This document shows, in pieces, positions 15,332 through 24,822 of a stretch of 64,000 bases of DNA. The notes beneath the pieces were generated by a model, which saw only the letters and a list, made by a program, of their open reading frames with translations, had not been told where the DNA came from and made no database searches. Positions within the stretch are counted from its first letter, which is position 1. Every line of letters begins with the position of its first letter. Source of the stretch: Acidobacteria bacterium Mor1. Its GTDB lineage: Bacteria; Acidobacteriota; Polarisedimenticolia; Polarisedimenticolales; Polarisedimenticolaceae. The stretch is from contig CP011806.1 in the NCBI GenBank assembly GCA_001664505.1, positions 5,449,874-5,513,873 of the forward strand. Reading direction: 5' to 3'. The position numbers and the translations under genes were made by a program.

Positions 15332-16833
15332 CTCGGGTTGCAGTCGCCGGCGATCGCCGCCCGGCTCGCGCCGCCGCTGGACGTGCCGTAGCTTCCCGCC
15401 GCTCCCCGACGCAGATAGAAGAACCCCTGACCCGGTGACGGCTGGAGCGGATCGCTGGTCGACAGGTCCGCCAGGTCGTCGGCCAGGCAGGTCACGTTGC
15501 CCAGGCTCACCGTCGCCCCGCCTCCATCGGCGAGTTCGGCGATGTCGCCGCGAATCACGTCCCAGGTCGGAGCCCGTGGGTCGAGGGACCAGCTGAGCAC
15601 CGTGGGGTCGTCCGCGCCGACCTCGAAGGTCGAGGGAACCGAGAGGTCGACGAAGAAGACTTCGCGCCCGCCGTCAGGGTTCTCACCGGTCGGGTCGCCC
15701 TGGCTGACGTAGGCCACCTGGTCGCCGCTGAAGCCGACCTCGTACTCGTTGGGATCCCGGGTGCCGGTGCCGAAGACTACGTGATGGGCGAAGACCATCT
15801 CGATGTTCAACGTCTCACGGTGGACGCGATAGCCGAAGGAGTCGGTGGTGCTCGGGCCGGTCGGCGCGATACCGAAGATCGGGATATCCGAGAGGAAGTG
15901 GATCCACTCGCCGTTTCCGCTGACCCGGGGCATGCGGTTCTCTCCGAGCCCCGCGGCGAAGTCGGTGAGTTGAGTCGTGGTCGCGTTGACCCGGTCGTAG
16001 AGATAGATCTCGCGGCTGTTGTCGCCGTTCTGGCCGAGAAGATCCGCCCCGGACTCCCAGGCCACGTAGCGGCCGTCGTCGGAGAGGTCCGGTTCGGAGC
16101 CGGCCAGGTCGAGGTTGGTGAAGTTGCTGCCGTCGGCGCGCATCAGTGAGACGCCGCCGGGGTTCCCGCCGGTGTCCTGGAACGTCGCCCAGTTGACGAC
16201 CCACTCGGCGTCGCCGGAGATGCGCGGCTCCTGGGCGCCGCCGCCGGTGGTGCCGAGCACCGGGTGCAGGGTCTCCGGGGTGAGTTCGATGCGCTGCACC
16301 TGATCTCCCGAGGGAGGGCAGCCGAGGAACACCGCCTCATCGGTTTGGGCCGCCATGTGCAGTTGGTCCTGGGGGCAGCCGCAGAAGAACGGTTCCGGCC
16401 CGACCACCGACAGCGACTGCAGATTTCCGTCGATATCGATGCGGTGAATGCGCGGCACGAACAGGCAGCCGGTATCGCCGGTCGGATCGCCCGCGGACAG
16501 GAAAAAGATCGTCTGGCCGTCGGCCGAGAGGTTCGGATGATCGACGAACCAGGTCGAGAAGAACCCGATCGGGCGCTCGATGCTGCCATCGGTGGTGAAG
16601 TAGACGAGATCAAGGCCGTCGCCCTCGACCCCGCTGCTGTTCTCCCGGGCGACGATCGCGTGACCGTCGGCAGCCAGGTATGGATCCCACCACAGGTGAC
16701 TCGCGCCCGAGTCGCTGAGCTGGCGCACCTGCTGGGCGCTGGCGGGTAGCAGAAGGCCGGCCAGAGCGAGAACGGCGAACGTCCAAACGGAGCGGCGTGC
16801 GACTGTCTCCAGACGTGCGAAGTTCCGTTTCAT
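15328..16833 (-). CDS. exported beta-propeller protein (PD40/TolB-like) with GFFYL C-terminal module
   Basis: The protein has 501 residues. A long signal peptide (WTFAVLALAGLLLPASA, about 16-32) is followed by propeller blades such as PNLSADGQTIFFLSAGDP, PRISGDAEWVVNWATF, PDLSDDGRYVAWES, PRVSGNGEWIHFLSD and VGFSGDQVAYVSQGDP. The last 90 residues are a distinct module: VLSWSLDP, then TCLADDLADLS, then PSPGQGFFYLRRGAAGSYG, ending in GDCNPS. Similar ends occur on other large exported proteins in this window. It is probably secreted or periplasmic; no catalytic motif is visible. Its stop lies in the CTAG shared with the convergent membrane-protein gene. Confidence 0.83.
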   Translation of the reverse strand: MKRNFARLETVARRSVWTFAVLALAGLLLPASAQQVRQLSDSGASHLWWDPYLAADGHAIVARENSSGVEGDGLDLVYFTTDGSIERPIGFFSTWFVDHPNLSADGQTIFFLSAGDPTGDTGCLFVPRIHRIDIDGNLQSLSVVGPEPFFCGCPQDQLHMAAQTDEAVFLGCPPSGDQVQRIELTPETLHPVLGTTGGGAQEPRISGDAEWVVNWATFQDTGGNPGGVSLMRADGSNFTNLDLAGSEPDLSDDGRYVAWESGADLLGQNGDNSREIYLYDRVNATTTQLTDFAAGLGENRMPRVSGNGEWIHFLSDIPIFGIAPTGPSTTDSFGYRVHRETLNIEMVFAHHVVFGTGTRDPNEYEVGFSGDQVAYVSQGDPTGENPDGGREVFFVDLSVPSTFEVGADDPTVLSWSLDPRAPTWDVIRGDIAELADGGGATVSLGNVTCLADDLADLSTSDPLQPSPGQGFFYLRRGAAGSYGTSSGGASRAAIAGDCNPS

Positions 16834-16942
16834 GCTGTCCCCCTTTTGAGCGCCGGCATCGTAGACCGGCGTTTCCTGTGACCGGTTTACGACGAACCGG
16901 CAGAGGGGTCAAGTTTGTACGGAATCCGGTGCGTTGCCGGCC

Positions 16943-18130
16943 CTAGGACACCGCTTCGAACAGCCCCGCAGCACCCATGCCGGTGCCCACGCACATGGTC
17001 ACCATGGCGTACTTGCCGCCCCGCCGCTTCAGCTCGTGGAGCGCCGTCGCGGTCAGCTTGGCACCGGTGGCACCCAGCGGGTGGCCCAGGGCGATGGCAC
17101 CGCCGTTGGCGTTGAGCCGGTCTTCCTTGGGATCGATCTTGAGACGCTTGAGTACCGACAGCGACTGAGCCGCGAAAGCTTCGTTGAGTTCGATCACGTC
17201 GATGTCGCCCAGCGACACGTTGACCCGGTCCAGGAGCTTCGGCACCGCTTCGACCGGACCGATACCCATAACCTCCGGCGCCACACCGGCCACGGCGTAG
17301 CCGACCCACTTCGCCATCGGCTGTAGTTCCAGCTCCTCGGCGATCTCCCGGGTGGTCAGGAGTACGGCGGCCGCGCCGTCGCTCATCTGGCTGGCGTTGC
17401 CGGCGGTGACCGTGCCGGTCGCCTTGAACGCCGGCCGCAGCTTGCCCAGTACCTCGACGGAGGTATCTCCGCGCGGTCCCTCGTCGGTGTCGACGGTCAG
17501 CTCCTTGGTCTGGGGTTTACCTACCGCATCGGGCATGGTGAAGGTCGTGGCCACCGGCGCGATCTCTTCCTTGAAGCGGCCCCCCTGGATCGCATCGATC
17601 GCTTTCTGGTGGCTGCGATAGGAGAACTCGTCCTGGTCGCTACGGCTGATGCCGTCCTCGGCAGCCAGGCGTTCGGCGGTCAGGCCCATCCCGATGTGTT
17701 GCTCGGGGCTCTGGGCGATCCAGCTCGGGTTGGGCAGATAGCGGTGACCGCCCATGGGGACCATGGTCATCGATTCGGCGCCGCCGGCGATGATCACGTC
17801 CGCCTGGCCGGTCTGGATCTGGGCCGCACCCAGGTTGATCGTTTCCAGCCCCGAGGAACAGAAACGGTTGACGGTCATGCCGGGGACCGAGTTGGGCAGG
17901 CCGGCCAGCAGCGCAATATTGCGGCCGACGTTCATGCCCTGTTCTCCCTCGGGCATGGCGCAGCCGAAGATCACGTCATCGATCCTGGACGGATCGAGCT
18001 TGGGAGCGCGGGCCATCAACTCGCGGATGGCGACCGCTCCCAGATCGTCGGGACGGGTCTGGCTCAGGCGGCCCTTGTAGGCCTTTCCCACGGGCGTGCG
18101 CACGGCAAGGGCAACGACGACGTCTCTCAT
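16943..18130 (-). CDS. fadA: acetyl-CoA acyltransferase (3-ketoacyl-CoA thiolase)
   Basis: The protein has 395 residues, the family length. The nucleophilic cysteine is C91 in [11 protein letters not shown]. The C-terminal catalytic residues are H350 in [11 protein letters not shown] and C380 in [12 protein letters not shown]. It cleaves 3-ketoacyl-CoA with CoA to acetyl-CoA and a shortened acyl-CoA, the last step of each beta-oxidation round, in the cytoplasm. The ATG follows TGAGGAGAAACCG. It begins 10 bp after the FadN-type gene, with which it forms the fadN-fadA pair. The symbol is by family; paralogues with a biosynthetic role (AtoB) look similar, but the context favours beta-oxidation. 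Confidence 0.93.
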   Translation of the reverse strand: MRDVVVALAVRTPVGKAYKGRLSQTRPDDLGAVAIRELMARAPKLDPSRIDDVIFGCAMPEGEQGMNVGRNIALLAGLPNSVPGMTVNRFCSSGLETINLGAAQIQTGQADVIIAGGAESMTMVPMGGHRYLPNPSWIAQSPEQHIGMGLTAERLAAEDGISRSDQDEFSYRSHQKAIDAIQGGRFKEEIAPVATTFTMPDAVGKPQTKELTVDTDEGPRGDTSVEVLGKLRPAFKATGTVTAGNASQMSDGAAAVLLTTREIAEELELQPMAKWVGYAVAGVAPEVMGIGPVEAVPKLLDRVNVSLGDIDVIELNEAFAAQSLSVLKRLKIDPKEDRLNANGGAIALGHPLGATGAKLTATALHELKRRGGKYAMVTMCVGTGMGAAGLFEAVS

Positions 18131-18140
18131 CGGTTTCTCC

Positions 18141-20504
18141 TCAGTTGCGGACCGGCTTGCCGGTCTTGAGCAGCGCTTCGATGCGCTCGTGGGTCTTGGG
18201 TTCGCCGCACAGCCGCAAGAAGCCTTCCCGCTCCAGATCGAGCAGGTGCTGGGCCGAGACGGTGGTCGGGCCGGCGATGTCGCCGCCCGAGAGGATGCGG
18301 CCGATCTCCCGGCCGATCTTGCGGTCGTGTTCCGAGATGTACTGGCCCTCGAACATGTTGACCAGGCCGGCCTCGACCACGGCGGCGCCGGAGCGGCCCA
18401 TCACCGGGATCGCCCTGGAAGCCACCGGCGACGCGTAGCCCGCGGCGGCCAGGGCCAGCGCCTTGTCCTTGGCGTCGGCGGCGCGGTGGTCGGCGTTCAT
18501 CGACCAGGCATCGCCGCTGCGCAGGAAGCCGAGCTCCTGGGCTTCCTCGGCGCTGCCGGAAACCTTGGCCATGCCGATCGCCTCGAAGGTAGCGCGCAGG
18601 GCAGGGTAGACATCCTTGCCGTCGGTCAGCCGCTCCACGTTGCGGCCGTAGAGCCGCATGCAGCCGCCGCCGGCGGGCAGGAGGCCTGCGCCGACCTCGA
18701 CCAGTCCGATGTAGGACTCCGCCGCGGCCTGGATCGCGTTCCCCGCCATCACCACCTCGGCGCCGCCGCCGAGCGCCATCGAGTGGGGTGCGACCACCAC
18801 CGGCACGGCACACTGTTCCAGCCGGTCGAGCGCGGTCTGGAACCCGGTGAGGATGCCTTCGATGGTGGCCCAGTCCCGCTGCATCGCGGCCTGAACCAGC
18901 ATCATCAGGTTGGCTCCGGCGCAGAAGGCGGTGCCTTCGTTAGCCAGCACGATGGCGTCCCACTTGCCGGCGTCCGCTTCATCGGCGGCCGCGTGCATCA
19001 TCGCGATGCTGTTCTGGTCGACCGCGTTCATCTTGGAGTGGAACTCGACGCCCAGCACACGGTCCCCCATGTCGATCAGGCTGGCCGAGTCGTTGCGCTT
19101 GACCTCGGCGCCGGCTCCCCGCAGGGGCTCGAGGCGCAGGTGCCGCGGATCCGCCGGGATATCGACGGTGCCGCTGACCGTCGGCGCCGTCAGGGTCGTT
19201 TCGCTGCAGCCGTAGAGGGATTCCGCGCCGACTTCGAGCCGCTGCTCGACCCAGGCGGGCAGCGGGTAGCCGTCTTCCCTGAGGCGTTCCGCGGTGCTGC
19301 GGAAGCCCAGGGCGTCCCAGACCCGGAAGGGACCGAGCTGCCAGTTGAATCCGAGCTCGAGCCCGCGGTCGAGGGTGTCGGTATCCTCGGCGATCTCGCC
19401 CAGGCGCATCGCCGAATAGGAAAGGGTCGGAGCGAGCAGCCGCCAGGCGGCCTCGCCGGTGCGCCCCTCGAGATTGACCAGCGCCTTGACCCGCTCGCCG
19501 GCGCCGGAGATGCCCTTGAGAGAGTCGAGACCGGGAAGCTCCGGCTTGCGCAGCGGGCGGTAGTCCTGCTTGGCCGGATCGAAGACCATCATCTGCTTCT
19601 CGGGCTTCTTGACCAGTTTGTAGAAGCCGGCGCCGGACTTCCGGCCCAGAAGCTTGTTCTCGACCATCGCCTGCATCGCTGCCGGCGGTTGGAACAGGTC
19701 GCGGCTCTCGTCCCCCTCGATGGCGGCGTAGGTGTTCTTGCCCACCAGCATCAGGGTGTCGATACCGACCAGGTCGCAGAGCTTGAAGGTGCCGGTCTTC
19801 GGCCGCGCCATTGGCGGACCGGTCAGGGCGTCGACCTCCTCGATGGTCAACTCCATATCCTGCATGGTCTTGAACGCGGCGAACAGCGAGTGGCAGCCGA
19901 TGCGGTTGGCGATGAAGTTGGGGGTGTCCATCGCCCGCACGATGCCCTTGCCCAGGCGCACCGCCGAGAAGGACTCGATGGCTTCGACGTGAGCCGGATC
20001 CGAGTACTTGGTCGGGATCGTCTCGAGGAGCTTCATGTAGCGGGGCGGGTTGAAAAAGTGGGTGCCGAAGAAGCGGGGGCGCAGGGCTTCGGGCAGGACC
20101 TCGGCCATCTCGTTGAGCGACAGGCCGGAGGTGTTGCTGGTCAGAATCGCGTGGTCCGCCACATGAGGGGCCACAGCCTCGAAGACCTTCTTCTTGATCG
20201 ACATGTCTTCCCGGACCGCCTCGACGATCCAATCGACCTCGCGCAGTTTCTCCAGGTCGTCTTCCAGGTTGCCTACTTCGACCATGGCGGCCCGTCCGGC
20301 GGTGAAGAACGGGGCCGGCTTGACCTTGCGCAGCGCCTTGACGCTGCCGCGGGCGATGGCGCTACGGTCGCCCCCTTCCGGCAGATCGGGGGGCACGATG
20401 TCGAGGACCAGCGCCGGGATGCCGGCGTTGGCGAAGTGGGCCGCGATGGCACTGCCCATCACGCCGGAACCCAGCACCGCCGCTTTCGAAACCCGCTTGC
20501 TCAT
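18141..20504 (-). CDS. fadN: 3-hydroxyacyl-CoA dehydrogenase/enoyl-CoA hydratase fusion (FadN type)
   Basis: The protein has 787 residues. The dehydrogenase is N-terminal: NAD-binding loop [10 protein letters not shown] (11-20), then [15 protein letters not shown] with catalytic H149 and E161, and the C-terminal dehydrogenase helices with GRKSGAGFY. The enoyl-CoA hydratase domain is C-terminal (from about 480): oxyanion residues in [11 protein letters not shown] and [10 protein letters not shown], catalytic Glu candidate in [14 protein letters not shown]. This order is that of B. subtilis FadN and the reverse of E. coli FadB. It performs hydration and NAD-linked oxidation of enoyl-CoA and passes the product to the thiolase encoded next. 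AGGAG lies five bases before the ATG. Confidence 0.93.
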   Translation of the reverse strand: MSKRVSKAAVLGSGVMGSAIAAHFANAGIPALVLDIVPPDLPEGGDRSAIARGSVKALRKVKPAPFFTAGRAAMVEVGNLEDDLEKLREVDWIVEAVREDMSIKKKVFEAVAPHVADHAILTSNTSGLSLNEMAEVLPEALRPRFFGTHFFNPPRYMKLLETIPTKYSDPAHVEAIESFSAVRLGKGIVRAMDTPNFIANRIGCHSLFAAFKTMQDMELTIEEVDALTGPPMARPKTGTFKLCDLVGIDTLMLVGKNTYAAIEGDESRDLFQPPAAMQAMVENKLLGRKSGAGFYKLVKKPEKQMMVFDPAKQDYRPLRKPELPGLDSLKGISGAGERVKALVNLEGRTGEAAWRLLAPTLSYSAMRLGEIAEDTDTLDRGLELGFNWQLGPFRVWDALGFRSTAERLREDGYPLPAWVEQRLEVGAESLYGCSETTLTAPTVSGTVDIPADPRHLRLEPLRGAGAEVKRNDSASLIDMGDRVLGVEFHSKMNAVDQNSIAMMHAAADEADAGKWDAIVLANEGTAFCAGANLMMLVQAAMQRDWATIEGILTGFQTALDRLEQCAVPVVVAPHSMALGGGAEVVMAGNAIQAAAESYIGLVEVGAGLLPAGGGCMRLYGRNVERLTDGKDVYPALRATFEAIGMAKVSGSAEEAQELGFLRSGDAWSMNADHRAADAKDKALALAAAGYASPVASRAIPVMGRSGAAVVEAGLVNMFEGQYISEHDRKIGREIGRILSGGDIAGPTTVSAQHLLDLEREGFLRLCGEPKTHERIEALLKTGKPVRN

Positions 20505-20633
20505 GGCAACTCCTAGGTATGCTCGAATTCGTCTCGGACCCTCGATGTTAGGGGGCGTCGCGGCCGAAAGCCAGCACTCGGGAACAGCCGGGAAAACCGC
20601 TTTGGTTTGAACGTCGTTAACGGGAGCGCCGGC

Positions 20634-20661
20634 AACAAAAACGCCCGCACGAGGCGGGCGC
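20634..20661 (-). terminator. rho-independent terminator of the sigma/anti-sigma/DUF4097 operon
   Basis: A 7-bp stem (CGCCCGC 20642-20648 with GCGGGCG 20654-20660) and a 5-base loop are followed on the minus strand by TTTTTGTT. It lies 30 bp after the stop of the last DUF4097 gene. Confidence 0.85.
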
Positions 20662-20690
20662 TTTCGGCGTTCGGCGATGGGGGCGTCGGA

Positions 20691-21536
20691 CTAGCGGCCG
20701 CCGCCCGCCTTGCGGATGTAGATGTTCCCGTTGAAGGTCTTGAAGTGCATCTCGGGGCCGCCGCTTCCGACCTTCGCCCGCACGTCGCGGTCGATGCGCA
20801 CGCGATAGGCCCGGTCGTCACCGCTCTGCTCGACCACCGGCGCATTGGGCATCAGGTCGTACTCGAAATCGGTGAAGATCTCTCCCCGGGCGGAGCTGAT
20901 ACGCAGCTCCGCCGCGAGATTCGGCGGAAAGGTCACGTCGACGTCCCCGTTGAGGGTGCTGAAGGACATCGCCTTGTCCGGCGAGATCCGGGCGAAGGCC
21001 ACCGTCACATCGCCGTTATTGGAGCTGGCGATCACCGACCCGCGGACGTTGGTGACCCGGATCGGCCCGTTGAGGTTCGAGAGCTCCAGGTCCCCTTCGA
21101 CACCGTCCACCACCAGCACACCGTCGTTGAGGGTCGAAAGCTCGAGAGAGGTGTTGGTCGGAACCTCGATTTCCAGGGTCACGTTCTGCTGGGTCCAGTC
21201 GAGGCCGATCTCGACGACGTTGCGGTTCTCTTCGATCTCGAGGCCGAAGGCGGTGTTGGGGATGCGGCGCATGCCGTTACCCCGGCGATTCTCGCGGGCG
21301 TTGCCGGTGTTCGGCATCGCGCGCACGATCACTTCCTTGCCGCCGTGGGTCTTGACGTGGATGCTGCCCGAATGGACTCCGGCCTGGACCACCGCCGGGC
21401 GGCCCGGGTTGGAAAGGGGCACCACCAGCTTCTGTTCGGCCTGGGCCTGGGCTGCCGTGGTGCCGAACAGCACCGGCAGAACCAGGGCCATCACCAGCGC
21501 CATCGGGGACATGATTGCTTTCACTTGTTTCTTCAT
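20691..21536 (-). CDS. exported DUF4097-like putative adhesin protein (second of two)
   Basis: The ATG at 21536 follows GGAGAATCCG, giving 281 residues; a frame 30 bases longer has no ribosome-binding site. A signal peptide (about 1-31, ends TTAAQAQA) precedes a right-handed beta-solenoid-like domain of short strands with repeated Asn/Asp turns: LSTLNDGVLVVDGVEGDL, NLNGPIRVTNVRGSV, SSNNGDVTVAF, STLNGDVDVTFP and KTFNGNIYIRKAGG. This is the DUF4097 pattern, often seen beside ECF sigma factors. It is probably periplasmic or on the cell surface. It is the last gene of the sigma operon and is followed by a terminator. The first DUF4097 gene ends 16 bp before it, so the two are likely tandem duplicates. 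Confidence 0.85.
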   Translation of the reverse strand: MKKQVKAIMSPMALVMALVLPVLFGTTAAQAQAEQKLVVPLSNPGRPAVVQAGVHSGSIHVKTHGGKEVIVRAMPNTGNARENRRGNGMRRIPNTAFGLEIEENRNVVEIGLDWTQQNVTLEIEVPTNTSLELSTLNDGVLVVDGVEGDLELSNLNGPIRVTNVRGSVIASSNNGDVTVAFARISPDKAMSFSTLNGDVDVTFPPNLAAELRISSARGEIFTDFEYDLMPNAPVVEQSGDDRAYRVRIDRDVRAKVGSGGPEMHFKTFNGNIYIRKAGGGR

Positions 21537-21552
21537 CGGATTCTCCAACCCC

Positions 21553-22398
21553 TCAACGTCCGTCATCTCGGATCAGGATGTCCCCGTTCAACGTGCTGAA
21601 GGATAGCGTGGGGCCTCCACCAGCGACCTGAACGGCGGCCCATCGCTGGGCTTTCAGGATGCGCTTCTCTCCGTCGCGCATCTCTTTCACGCTGGACGCC
21701 GGGATAGGTTTCGCCTGAAAGTCGGTCCAGATCTCTCCGTTCTGCGTCTTGAAGCGCAGCTCTGCGGAGAGGCTGGGGGTAAAGCTGAAATCGAGGTCAC
21801 CGTTGATCGTCGAGAAGTGGGACGACTCCGTCGGGTTCTCCGCGAAACGGATGCGCACGTCACCGTTGATCGTCGTTGCCTCGCCGTCACCGGCCGCCCC
21901 GAGCATCTCGATCGGGCCGTTGATGTTGTTCAGTTTGAAATCGCCGCGGACGTCTTCGACCAGGACCTCGCCCTGATTGACGGTGGACAGGTGGATCCGG
22001 GCCCGATGAGGGACGAGGATCTCGATGTCGTAGTAGGCCTCGTAGCCATGGTCTCTCCAACGGCCGCGCCGCTCCTGGTCGTAGCGGTAGGGCGCTTCGG
22101 CGTAGACGTTGATGTCGTTCCCGTCCTGCTCCAGCAGGAGTTCGGTCTCCTCCTTGGCTCTCGCGAGCTTCTCGGGGCTTCGCGCCCGCAGCCGCTCGTC
22201 CGCCTGGATCTCGATCCGGGAGGCGTCATGGCCTCGTACCGTGATCGAGCCGAAGACGTTGTCCACTCGCAGGTAGACCTCGCCCGACTGCAGCTCGAAG
22301 GTCTTCTCGAGGTTGCGGCGTTCGGTGTAATCGTAGTGGCCGGCCGGCGAGGCGCTCCACGCCAGGCCGATCAGCAGCAGTAACGTCAGTCGTTTCAT
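21553..22398 (-). CDS. exported DUF4097-like putative adhesin protein (first of two)
   Basis: The protein has 281 residues, with a short signal peptide (LTLLLLIGLAWSASPAG). The solenoid strands start at about residue 30: YLRVDNVFGSITVRGHD, then STVNQGEVLVEDVRGDFKL, NNINGPIEML, TTINGDVRIRF, STINGDLDFSF, KTQNGEIWTDF and STLNGDILIRDDG. The N/G turns recur about every 20 residues. It is probably a periplasmic or surface target of the neighbouring ECF sigma system, or part of its signalling; which is unknown. It starts 9 bp after the anti-sigma stop, after TAGGAGCACGAG. Confidence 0.85.
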   Translation of the reverse strand: MKRLTLLLLIGLAWSASPAGHYDYTERRNLEKTFELQSGEVYLRVDNVFGSITVRGHDASRIEIQADERLRARSPEKLARAKEETELLLEQDGNDINVYAEAPYRYDQERRGRWRDHGYEAYYDIEILVPHRARIHLSTVNQGEVLVEDVRGDFKLNNINGPIEMLGAAGDGEATTINGDVRIRFAENPTESSHFSTINGDLDFSFTPSLSAELRFKTQNGEIWTDFQAKPIPASSVKEMRDGEKRILKAQRWAAVQVAGGGPTLSFSTLNGDILIRDDGR

Positions 22399-22407
22399 CT
22401 CGTGCTC

Positions 22408-23259
22408 CTAGAAGGGCCCCTCGCTGATCTCGGTCAGCCGTTCCTTGACCGACGGGTCGAGGTCGTCGTCATCCAGCAGGCGCGCCAGGGCGTCATCCGA
22501 GCCGGCCACCCCCTGGGACACCAGTACCTCGGCCAGAGTCAGCTTGATCAACGGGGAGGGCTCCTGGTCGAGAGCGCGCAGCAACTGGCTCCCCACGGCG
22601 GGTTGGTCGGCGATGCCGGCCAGCGCCTCGACGGCGGCCAGGCGTACGTTGGCGTTGGCGTCGTATTGGGCGGCGTCGATCAACGCCTGGACCACCGTCG
22701 CGTCTCCGGTGGCGTTCTGACTGTACGCAACCCCTTGCAGGCGGTCGCTCGCCGATCCGTTCTGCAGCAGCGAAAGCGACAGGGTTCGGTTCATGCGGTC
22801 CATCTCGACACGCAGCCGGTCCACCTCACTGCCACGACCGCCGACGTTGAACCCCACACCGAGGCCGACCACCAGCATCAAGGCGCCGGCGGCCAGCAAC
22901 CCTGCGGGCTGCAACGCGCCGCCTCCGATGCCGAACCAGGCCGCGATCTTCTGGCCCAGGCCGGCAGAAGGGGCGGGAGCTGCCGCGTCCATCTCGGCCT
23001 CGAAGGCCTGGAGTGCGTCGTGAAAGCGGACCCGCATTCTCTCGATGGGGACCGGTTCGTCCAGCCGGGCGAGACCTTCCCACAGCGTGGTCAGTTCCCC
23101 GGCCTCGGTCCGGCAGGCGGCGCAACCTTCGAGGTGGCGATCCAGCTCCCGGGACTCGGCCGGCGCCAGCAGACCGTGAAGCCGGTCGGTCACCCGCTCC
23201 AGCGCCTGTTCGCAGTTCGCGTTTCGGCCGTCGTCTCTACCGTTGTCATGGGTCGTCAT
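22408..23259 (-). CDS. zinc-finger anti-sigma factor with HEAT-like C-terminal repeats
   Basis: The protein has 283 residues. The cytoplasmic N-terminus carries the zf-HC2/ZAS motif HLEGCAACRTE (about 42-52), which binds zinc and the sigma factor. One membrane segment follows (about 115-135, LLAAGALMLVVGLGVGFNV), then a short coiled coil (DRLRVEMDRMNRTLSLSLL). HEAT-like repeats sit at about 165-280 (ATVVQALIDAAQYDANANVR, LAAVEALAGIADQPAVGSQL). The start overlaps the sigma gene by four bases (ATGA). It should hold the ECF sigma factor at the membrane until an envelope signal frees it; the HEAT part is the likely periplasmic sensing or docking module. Confidence 0.9.
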   Translation of the reverse strand: MTTHDNGRDDGRNANCEQALERVTDRLHGLLAPAESRELDRHLEGCAACRTEAGELTTLWEGLARLDEPVPIERMRVRFHDALQAFEAEMDAAAPAPSAGLGQKIAAWFGIGGGALQPAGLLAAGALMLVVGLGVGFNVGGRGSEVDRLRVEMDRMNRTLSLSLLQNGSASDRLQGVAYSQNATGDATVVQALIDAAQYDANANVRLAAVEALAGIADQPAVGSQLLRALDQEPSPLIKLTLAEVLVSQGVAGSDDALARLLDDDDLDPSVKERLTEISEGPF

Positions 23260-23813
23260 GTGGCAGCCTCGTTTTCCAGTTCCTGGTAGATCTTGCGCAG
23301 TTGTTTGATGGCCCGGTGGGCCCGCACCTTGACCGCGCTCACCGAACAGCCCAGGAGGCGCGCGATCTCGTCGTACTTCTTGAACTCGAAGCGACTGAGC
23401 AGCAGCACCTCGCGGCGGTCCAGCGGCAAACGGAGGAGCGCCCGGCGCAACAACCGCACCGATTCGTCATGCTCCGCCTGCTCATCCGGGGCATCCTCGT
23501 CCCCGGGGAGCAACTGCTCGTCGGGGATCTCGGCGTTGTCCCGGGGAGGACGGCGCAGGTGGTCGATGCTGGCGTTGCGGGCGATGCGGAACATCCAGGG
23601 AGCGAAGCCGGTCTCCGGCTTGAACCCGGCGCGGTGCCGCAGCATCCGCATGAAGACGTCCTGCACCAGGTCCTCGCTGACCGCAGGATTGCCCGTCAGG
23701 CGCAGGCAGTAGCGGTAGAGCTGGGCGTGGTAGCGCTCGAACAGCACCGCCAAGGCCCGCGGTTCGTCCCGCTGTACTTCGAGCATCAACTCGATATCGC
23801 TGGGCTGGCTCAA
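23256..23813 (-). CDS. ECF (RpoE-like) RNA polymerase sigma factor
   Basis: The protein has 185 residues. Region 2 (about 25-95) has FERYHAQLYRYCLRLTGN and DLVQDVFMRMLRHR, with the core-binding and -10 helices APWMFRIARNASIDHLRR. Region 4 (about 120-180) has LPLDRREVLLLSRFEFKKYDEIA and the -35 helix LGCSVSAVKVRAHRAIKQLR. The acidic linker (PDEQLLPGDEDAPDEQAEHD) is usual. It directs transcription of a stress or envelope regulon and probably its own operon: sigma, anti-sigma and two DUF4097 proteins. The 198-bp gap upstream also holds the divergent zinc-ribbon gene's promoter. Confidence 0.94.
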   Translation of the reverse strand: MSQPSDIELMLEVQRDEPRALAVLFERYHAQLYRYCLRLTGNPAVSEDLVQDVFMRMLRHRAGFKPETGFAPWMFRIARNASIDHLRRPPRDNAEIPDEQLLPGDEDAPDEQAEHDESVRLLRRALLRLPLDRREVLLLSRFEFKKYDEIARLLGCSVSAVKVRAHRAIKQLRKIYQELENEAAT

Positions 23814-24011
23814 TCGAAACCCCTCGTTCCGGTGCCGCCGGCCAGGCGCGCCCGGTGTCTTTTACTACTGTCGACGGCCCGGGGGGTTACACCCCCGCAG
23901 CCGCGATGTAGCCGGAGTTCGCCGAATCGCCGAAAAACCCCCGGAAAATGTCACTTTTGTGAGGCGGCGGACCTTCTTGACCCCCAACCTGGGCCGCCTT
24001 ACGCTTGATTC

Positions 24012-24737
24012 ATGGACTGCACCAACTGCGGCGCTCCGCTACCGGCCAAATCGAACATCTGCGGGTTCTGCAACACCCTGAACGACACCAATCTGCGTTC
24101 GATGCGAACCCGCACCCGGACCGAGGCCGGCAGCCGAGGTGACTGCCCCCGCTGTTCGTCCCCGCTGGTGGCCACTGCGATCGCTCTGGAACCCCAGATC
24201 GATATCGATCGCTGTACCAAGTGTCACGGGATCTTCTTCGACCCCGGCGAGCTGGAAGACGTGCTCGAAGGGTCGGGGAGCGGCAAAATTCGCTGGGTCG
24301 ACCGGGATCGCCTCCATGCGATCGTCGCCGAGGAGACCCCGGACTGCGATTTCAAGCAGGTGGTCTACCTGCCCTGTCCCGATTGCGGCGAGCGGATGAA
24401 CCGCCGCAACTTCGGCGCCAAGACCGGTGTGGTCACCGACCAGTGCCGGGAGCACGGTATCTGGCTCGACGGCGGCGAGCTGCACCGGCTCGTGAAGTGG
24501 CGGGCTGCCGGGGGCGAGATCCACGACGCCAAGGCCCAGGCGGAGAAGGCGCTGACGGAAGCCCGGACCGCGCGGACCAAGGCCAAGCTGGACGCCGCGA
24601 CCGCGCGCTACGACCGCAGCGTCGGCGGCGGAAGCTACGACCGGGATTCACCCTTCGACACGATCTCCAACATCGACGACGGGATCGACCTGTTCCAGGC
24701 CATCTTCCGCATCGGCAAGAGCCTGTTCGACCGCTGA
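24012..24737 (+). CDS. zinc-ribbon protein with TFIIB-like zinc fingers
   Basis: The protein has 241 residues. Three zinc ribbons are visible: CTNCGAPLPAKSNICGFC (3-20), then CPRCSSPL with CTKCHGIFFDPGELEDV (about 46-85), then CPDCGERM with CREHGIWLDGGELHRLV (about 120-160). The last two match the TFIIB-like zf family, in which Cys pairs are followed by W/F-x-D-x-G-E-L. The third ribbon has C-R-E-H in place of C-x-x-C. An Ala/Lys/Arg-rich helix (about 170-200) and a hydrophobic C-terminal segment ending in RIGKSLFDR follow. The role is unknown; metal binding and protein contact are likely. Confidence 0.85.
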   Translation: MDCTNCGAPLPAKSNICGFCNTLNDTNLRSMRTRTRTEAGSRGDCPRCSSPLVATAIALEPQIDIDRCTKCHGIFFDPGELEDVLEGSGSGKIRWVDRDRLHAIVAEETPDCDFKQVVYLPCPDCGERMNRRNFGAKTGVVTDQCREHGIWLDGGELHRLVKWRAAGGEIHDAKAQAEKALTEARTARTKAKLDAATARYDRSVGGGSYDRDSPFDTISNIDDGIDLFQAIFRIGKSLFDR

Positions 24738-24822
24738 GCGCCCCCCGCGGCCACTGCGGGAAGCGGTACCGGATCGGGTATGCTTGGGCTTCACCGAATC
24801 GTCCCCCGAGCAAGGTGGCCTC

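Noticed and set aside
18096-20516. Open frame of 806 codons on the plus strand across fadN
   Set aside because: It mirrors the fadN coding strand and has no domain; the minus strand carries all catalytic motifs.
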